The position numbers and the translations under genes were made by a program. From Hyalella azteca (Eukaryota; Arthropoda; Malacostraca; Amphipoda; Hyalellidae): a stretch of 64,000 nucleotides of DNA. Below are positions 57,412 to 64,000 of this stretch, piece after piece; the first letter of the stretch is position 1, and every line of letters starts with the position of its first letter. The stretch spans positions 62,001 to 126,000 of the forward strand of contig NW_025932718.1 in NCBI RefSeq assembly GCF_000764305.2. The letters are read 5' to 3'. The notes below the pieces were generated by a model, which saw only the letters and a program-made list of their open reading frames with translations, searched no databases and was not told the origin of the DNA.

Positions 57412-60400
57412 TTAGACGCGTACCTCGGTGCCGTTGACGGCTGCAGGAGAAGCGTCGGCAGCAGGAACGTCGCTGCTGCTCGTGGCCGTGTTGTTTTCGA
57501 TTACCGTCGTGCTCACCACAGTGCTCTCCTCACCTGTCACACAAATTATTAATCAATTAATTCTACCCAAGAAAATATTCTAGAAAAAGAAAATATCGAG
57601 AATTGCACTTCAAATAATTGTAAAACCAAACATTGTGCAGGAACGATCAGTGAATCACTGTAACCGTGCAGACAATCTAATCTTGCTATAAAAAATAAAT
57701 GGGCTGTACAGCTGCACAGTAAACTAAAGGGCTGTAAACTAAAGTTTATAAACCAATAAGAAGCACCCAAACTTATCTTCAAATACCCACGATTTTAATA
57801 TAATGCCGCGGAGGCGATTATGAAGCTACCGTAATTAGCAGAAGCGAATCACACGCTTATGAGTTATAACGAAAAATCGTCGAGAATACCTTTGAAGAAA
57901 TTAAAGCCATTGAAAAAGACAGAATGCTCACAATGACAGCTTGATTAAGTACGTGAATACTTCGGCAAATTGAACAAGATGCAACATTTCACAAGAAAAG
58001 CATGATTACAATGTATATTCTTATCAAACAAGCAATAACATCTGTTCATTAACGGTATCTTGACTTTCGAGTGCGTTAAAAATTCTAATAAAACGAGTGG
58101 AAATCTCAAAATATTCCTGAAGTTGCGTTACAATTAGATACAATGAAACATTATATCTTGAAAAAGCTCTAAATATCACTTTACGCCGCCCAAACACTGT
58201 TAGCAAACGAGATATTAAAATGCACGCGAACAATATTTCGGTTGATGCAAACATTCACATGCGTCGTACATGATTCGTGAACCGTGCTCGTACATATTTC
58301 CTAGCCTTCTGATCCAGATGGGAAACTTTCAAATGTTCTTAAGACTCAGCGTTTATTGCATGTTCAGTGTGAATGGCGTATCTAAAGAGAACTCGAGTAA
58401 CAGTTGTCAACTGCATGAAATTTTGTTACTCAAATTTATGAATCAGTCGATTACTTGAATACTTCACTTGGTGAAATTTCAACAGTCGGCCAACAGGAAT
58501 TGGATTTAAAGGTCTCAGAATCTATGCGTTCAACTGAGAAAATTTTGATAAAGCCGGTGCACTGCTGGAAACTTCGTCCAGTGCCTTGCAAAGATTAAAA
58601 CGATCGTTAACAATGATCGGCCAGCGTAAATGTGCTTCAAAATAAAATAGTGTAAGGAAAGAGACCATGAGCGTCAGTGTCGTCGTTGATGGTGGAGGAG
58701 GTCTTGATAACGGTAATGATCTGCTTGGTGGTGGTGACGGTGCCACTGGCAGTCACGGAGGACGTGCTGCTGGTGGAGGTCAGCACGACGGGTGCCGCTG
58801 TGCTGCTGTCGCTGCCCGCCGTCCGTGACGAGACCAGCGTCGTGTTGCTCCCGACCACCCTGACCATCAGGATAAATTACATTAGCGAGAGTTTATTCGT
58901 TGTTCCTAAACAACAACTTAAACAAATTAATTGCTTATGATAAAAAAAAAATAAAGGTTTGCACAGCAAAATACCTAGTTGATATTTATATCGGTTAGTT
59001 CGGTTAGAAATTAGAATTAAAATGTGCTTTAATAATCAAACTAATAAATCGTTCGAGTGATTCTAAGAACTGAGTAGAATGAATTAGTTGAAGGATAAAG
59101 CACGCTTATGAGAAGACAACAGCACAAATCATAATCGCACAAAACACGCGATGAGGAATAACGATTGTACATACACGAAGGGATAGTAAAATCGGTTCAA
59201 GATGAACGACCTTACAGAATACATGGAAAACAATTTGCATTAATGAGATCAAAATCAAAATAAAACCCATGAGTATGAATCACTATGTTTGATATATTCC
59301 CTTACATGTGGTCTCGGATGGAGTCAATGGTGATGTCTCCAGATAGTAGACTTGTGTCCCCACCATTCACTTCCTCCACCTTGCCACCACTGCCAGACGC
59401 CAACTCCACGACCTCCACCGTGTGCTCCACCGCGCTGTCTTCCTCTACGCCCTCTTTGGCCTGAGTTTGAATAATTAAAGGTTAAAATAGAGCTAGAATA
59501 TATCAGGCAGATCGTATAGTGAAACACTACTCACTTTTCTTTGTTTAGCTTTAAATGATAGTTCTATGTTTAAATGATAGTTCTATGTTTAAGTGATAGT
59601 TCTATGTTTAAATGATAGTTCTATGTTTAAGTGATAGTTCTATGTTTAAATGATAGTTCTATGTTTAAATGATAGTTCTATGTTTAAGTGATAGTTCTAT
59701 GTTTAAATGATAGTTCTATGTTTAAGTGATAGTTCTATGTTTAAATGATAGTTCTATGTTTAAGTGATAGTTCTATGTTTAAATGATAGTTATATGTTTA
59801 AATGATAGTTATATGTTTAAATGATAGTTCTATGTTTAAATGATAGTTCTATGTTTAAATGATAGTTCAAGAATATCAGGCGGGAACATCGCGCACTATA
59901 ACTGCGAGTGAATAGCCACGAAAAGCCCACAAACTGAAAATCCAGTTGAGTTTGGAAAAAAATTGCCCAGGGGAGCGGAATCCATGGTCTGAATTTCGTG
60001 AGAGAACAAATTAAATCTAATACCTTAAATACCGAAACTTTAATTAAAAGAATTCAAATTAAAAACAATTGCACTCCATGAAACCGAACTCGGCCTTAGT
60101 TCAAAGAAAAAATAAATAAAACTGACAGTAGAACAGTGAATTTATATTCAACATTTTGTAATATAAGAAAAATCCCAGCACTTGAAATATAAACAAGAAG
60201 TGAACCTTTTCGTTGTCTTCTTGCGACGGACACGCAGCCGTAGCAGCCGTAGCAGCCCCAGGCGACGCAGCTACAGCTATGGGCTCGGCTGGCGGCTCCG
60301 CAGCAGCTGTTACATTGTTGACTGTACCTGCTGTACAGTACAATGACAAGTACGATACGAAAGGAATTACTGCGGTTGTCTTTCTTTGTGATCAAATTCA

Positions 60401-63400
60401 ATTTAGAATTATGCAAACCTAGAGGCACTAATTTCATCAGCAGTGTCATGACGGTTGAAAACTTGATCATTAAGTTTGTTTGTAGCACAAAATTTAGTAG
60501 TGCAAATATCTGGTTATTGTTCAAACAAATTATTACAAATATTAAAGCAGATCATCACAGATCATCTCAATCATCTCAAATATTTGGTAGTTTTACATTC
60601 ACACGCTCCAGTGAGGGCATTGTATTGTTTAAAATAATACCCTAAATAGTATTTTTATAAGATTTTTAACTACAATGGAATATTCGAAATTATACAGCAA
60701 GCAATCATGCTTTTTACCTACTCTTTATAATCATTATTTACCTTATATTTGGTTACAGCTAATTTAAAAACTACTGAGAGAGGATTAGTTTGGTTGAATG
60801 ACAAAAAATACCACAAAAAAGTGGCTTATGATAGGAGAAACATAGTTCGGGAAAAAAACACGAAATTAGTACACAAAGTGACACAAGATAACTAATAACT
60901 AAAGATAGCTACCAACCATTGAGATTGAGGGTGGGTCGAGGCATGGTGATGTTAGCAGCAGAGAGGGAGACTCTCATCAGCTCGGAGGGAGACGTCAAAA
61001 AGATGAGCTCGCCTCTATTGTTGAACACGGCCGAGTTGATGCCACTGCACGACACAAGAATATATAGTACACACCTTATTTTGAATTGATTACTCATCAG
61101 CTACCAAATTAATTTAAATTTCCCAAAAATGTATGCAATCGGAGATTTTCTCTAGCAGAAAAATCAAACCCATAGTGCGCATGATAAAAGACCCAAAATT
61201 AGCAGCTTGACCAATCAAACTTCGGCTAACGTTGCAATTTTCATTATAAAAAATGAAAAAACTAATTAGTAATGCCAATTTAAGGGCAAAATTACAGCGC
61301 AAAATAAGGCTCACTTGATGTCCTCTCTCTTGAAGCAGGCGGCTGCAATTTGTCTCCTGCAGTCAGGCAGGCTGAAGACAGACGCGTCGCCCTGGTTGGT
61401 GACGACGCTGAAGCAGGGCTCGCTGTACGACTTGTTGGCCGACGACACGAACTCCCCGAAGCCGATCTTGCGGACACGACTTCCGTCGATGGCGGTCAGC
61501 TTGTACTTGCAGAAGGGCTTCAGTTGTGGCAGCGTGAAGACCTGTCATGACCACACAAATGATATAAGATAAAGACTGTGATGATGAAAGATAAAGACTG
61601 TGATGATGAAAGATAAAGACTGTGATGATGAAAGCGATGTCTGTACATGTTTGGGTCTAAGAGTTGGAAAGAACTAATGAAGTTTTTTGTGACACCGTAC
61701 CTTAAATCGCTACTCGCATCACATGGACTTCAATCGATCTAAGCTACCTCTCACTTCATGGGAAAGGTATGCTTACAGATACCCTAAATAGTTCTTTAGA
61801 ATCACATAGATTTAGCATGCTCAAAGATTCCTAATATTTTTTTTTCAAATGTCTGTTATTTACCCACCTTGAACTGCTCCTCGGAGCAGATGAGGACTTT
61901 ATGTGGAGCGCTCGTGTCAGGTCCTTTGACGAGCTCCTTCTTGACGGCGAGGGGCGGCGGGAAGGGCCGTGACTGTCCGTCCAGGATGGTCACGCTCAGC
62001 ACAGGCGCCGCGTGCTTCAGGTGGATCTCCTTGCCCAGCTGCACAGTCACGGGCAGCTCCTTGCGCTTCTCCGACGGAGGGATCGCGATCGTGAACACGA
62101 ATATCGCGCCGCTGTTAGTGCCCGCCCATAGCGTCGCTGACATCATTTGACCTGCAGCGTCAGTCAAAGATTTTGCATCCAAGAAATAATGTTTGATAGA
62201 TAATTCAGACAACGGAACTGACAAAAGTTTACCTATTTTAGCTCTTGCGTAATCGATACAAGATATAGGTAACTTATTATTGTTAATCATTTCATGTCAG
62301 CAATGAACATACTTGAACTAATTTTCATAATGTAGCTCGTAATAAAAGCGGGCAGTACTCACTGTTCGCAATGAAGCACTTGGAGAGATGAAGGCAGCGC
62401 ACCATGGAGCCGAGGTAGTCGGCGCTCTGCTGGCGCGCCTCGATAGCTCGTTCGACAGGCCGTACACCGACATCCGCGTCCACGCTGTCAGGGGCGTCGG
62501 GGGGCAACGAGAAGGTTAGTTTGCGCTCGAGTGTGCGGCGCAAAGATTGCTCTAACGATTTGGTCCAGTCTGAGCGAGTACTGGGCTGGTGATCATACTG
62601 AGAATCTTCCTCTTCTTCGTCTTCTGCCTCTTCAGAATTACTCGCAATGTCAACTTTAGGATCTGAGGGAGCCTCTTTGGAAGGAGTGCACGGTACACTA
62701 GGGGGAGGATACGTCGGAGGTTCGTCTAAATCAACAGCGTCGCTTGGTGCCAAAGCCGAAGTGTTATGATCAACAGTGGTCGTGGTCGCGATTTCAGCAC
62801 TGATTTTAGATGTGCCAGTAGCATCTACAGTCACCGCAGTATTGGTAGAAGTGCTAGTGGTAACATCAGTCGTAGTAACAATAGAAGAAGAAGCTGGCAC
62901 GACAGGAGGAAAACCAGCAACAGGAGTGTCGTCAATGAAGGTGCTGATGCTAGGATGACGATCGCTGATATCAGGGGCACTGGAGTGGTCGGCTGCCGAG
63001 CTTCCCAAAGGCCAGGGACCGTCGCCATCGCTCAAAGAACCTGCTGGACAACTTTTGCGTTTGTCAGCAAGATCACGAGATCGGCTGAAAGGGTTCCGCA
63101 AAGCCTGGTTCTTGAAAAGCTGTTTTATTTTTTTACTGCTGGCCTCGAAGACGGACTTTTTGGGTGAACAGTCTGAATCTTCGTAGTGCACGCGAGACGA
63201 TACCGCTATCTCGTAGCTGGGAGCGCGATGAAGAGAATCAAGTGAGGAACGTTTCCTTCCTGAAACGGGCGAATCGTTGTCTTTACTAGCCTTTTCAATT
63301 GTTTTACCTTTATCCTTAGACTCTGAAAGTCCCTTAATAGTCAGATTAATGCGCTGCTTACGTTGCTTAGTTTCAGCTTCATCTGCAACCAATTCCCCGC

Positions 63401-64000
63401 ATGGTTTAGTGGTCGTAACTGACTCTTCTTGACTTTCGGCGACATCAGGTGATTCTTTGTCTTTGCTGTCCCGAAATCCAAACCATAACGACCGCGGTCG
63501 AGTCAGTGAAGAGCTTTTCCCCTTTGTATCTTCGGGAACACACGCTGCTGATTCAGGGATATTGGATAAGTTTACCTCAGATGAGCTGATGTCTTCACTG
63601 CGATGCAGCCGTCCAATATGGAACAAAGAGCGTTTCTTTTTAGGTAGAGATTCCTTATTTGCCTCATAATCGGAGGCTAGTTCTTCGCTTCCAATGATAG
63701 CTTCAGGGTCGCCATCTTTAGAACCCTCTACTTTCTGAGAATCTGTTCTTTCTTGGCAGCCCTCGTTTTTGTCTTTACGAAGCAAGAAGTTCTTGAAGCG
63801 AATGAACCCTGATTGGCTCGAAGATGTCTCAGTTTCAGCTTGCTTCATTGATTTAGGTGACACGAAACGAGGTAGGCTGAAATGAGATCGCTCGCTCACA
63901 TTCCCTCGCTTGGCTTCAGGAGTGGCGTACGCTTCAGACGGGTTGACCATGCGAGGCAGGCTGAAGAATCCAGCCTCTCGCTGAGCTTCAATTTCTTTGG
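57412..64000 (-). CDS. l(2)gl: Lethal(2) giant larvae homologue, C-terminal half (5' end missing)
   Basis: Lgl proteins act at the basolateral cortex with Scribble and Dlg, bind syntaxins, and are released from the membrane by aPKC phosphorylation. Exons on the minus strand: 62363-64000 (open at the right edge), 61868-62151, 61315-61541, 60917-61044, 60206-60327, 59306-59460, 58666-58859, 57412-57533. About 955 codons, phases consistent. Family landmarks are VRPVERAIEARQQSADYLGS, MVRCLHLSKCF, LWAGTNSGAIFVFT, LGKEIHLKHAAPVLSV, ICSEEQFKVFTLPQLKPFCK, SRVRKIGF, NGINSAVFNNRG, SPSELMRVSLS, and the tail LLSGDITIDSIRDH followed by a Ser/Thr/Val-rich terminus. The aPKC region is KSLEQSLRRTLERKL, less basic than usual. 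The first exon adds about 450 disordered residues before it. Reading through the last donor gives a stop after NGTEVRV. Confidence 0.92.
59548..59868. repeat. 19-bp minisatellite, 17 units, l(2)gl intron
   Basis: Unit TTTAARTGATAGTTCTATG. Units carry A or G at the sixth base in the order A A G A G A A G A G A G A A A A A. Units 13 and 14 also share a C-to-A change (GTTATATG). Lies between exons 59306-59460 and 60206-60327. Confidence 0.95.
61568..61633. repeat. Three perfect 22-bp tandem copies
   Basis: GATAAAGACTGTGATGATG plus AAA, three times, 27 bases upstream (in plus coordinates, downstream) of the 61315-61541 exon edge. Confidence 0.95.

Noticed and set aside
59548..59868. Regular repeats considered as a CRISPR-like array
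   Set aside because: Units are directly adjacent with no spacers, inside an intron of a eukaryotic gene.
60096..60524. 142-codon minus-strand frame overlapping an l(2)gl exon
   Set aside because: Shadow of the real exon 60206-60327, whose frame is fixed by phase with both neighbours.

Overview
The window is a 64 kb piece of an arthropod nuclear genome. The evidence is AT-rich sequence, genes with many GT-AG introns, and dense but mostly decayed transposable elements. A crustacean is my best guess from the repeat style, but that is weak inference. One scaffold gap of Ns (9857-10550) is present. I see no prokaryotic operons, CRISPR arrays or viral genes.

Four conserved protein genes can be reconstructed exon by exon. 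In every case the exon phases close without a frame conflict. (1) 1-4110, minus: a very-long-chain 3-oxoacyl-CoA reductase / 17-beta-hydroxysteroid dehydrogenase 12-type SDR enzyme, running off the left edge. (2) 13837-18079, plus: a TMEM86A-type lysoplasmalogenase-like membrane protein in five exons, complete. (3) 30702-51515, plus: the DEAH-box ribosome-biogenesis helicase DHX37 (yeast Dhr1/Ecm16, fly kurz), 22 exons and 1288 codons, complete. (4) 57412-64000, minus: the C-terminal half of the polarity protein lethal(2) giant larvae, running off the right edge. It has a giant Ser/Thr-rich exon and a possible alternative last exon at 55232-55315. DHX37 and l(2)gl are convergent. The four genes work in separate processes (fatty-acid elongation, ether-lipid turnover, 40S subunit assembly, cell polarity), and nothing suggests a shared pathway.

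Between and inside the genes lies a layered transposon record. Region 4.4-12 kb holds a hAT-like element with a perfect 8-bp target duplication, a TA-flanked mariner-like element, a pogo/Tigger-like MITE, and two related long-TIR elements. Region 25.8-29.6 kb holds a tRNA-headed SINE whose tail matches the 3' end of the CR1/L2-like LINE directly after it, and that LINE is itself split by a hAT element. The 6.8 kb first intron of DHX37 carries a hAT MITE, a foldback structure with a 165-bp satellite core, a second mariner-like element inserted in that satellite, and a degenerate Penelope-like hammerhead motif. Two TTAA-flanked piggyBac-like MITEs lie at 45.3 and 55.8 kb. Several minisatellites occur in introns and intergenic DNA.

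I did not find a convincing new multi-gene system. The most unusual signals are the SINE/LINE pair, the foldback-satellite composite with its datable insertion, linked changes in terminal and internal motifs of one transposon family, short copies of exon ends in introns of three genes, and the unusual architecture of the l(2)gl gene.
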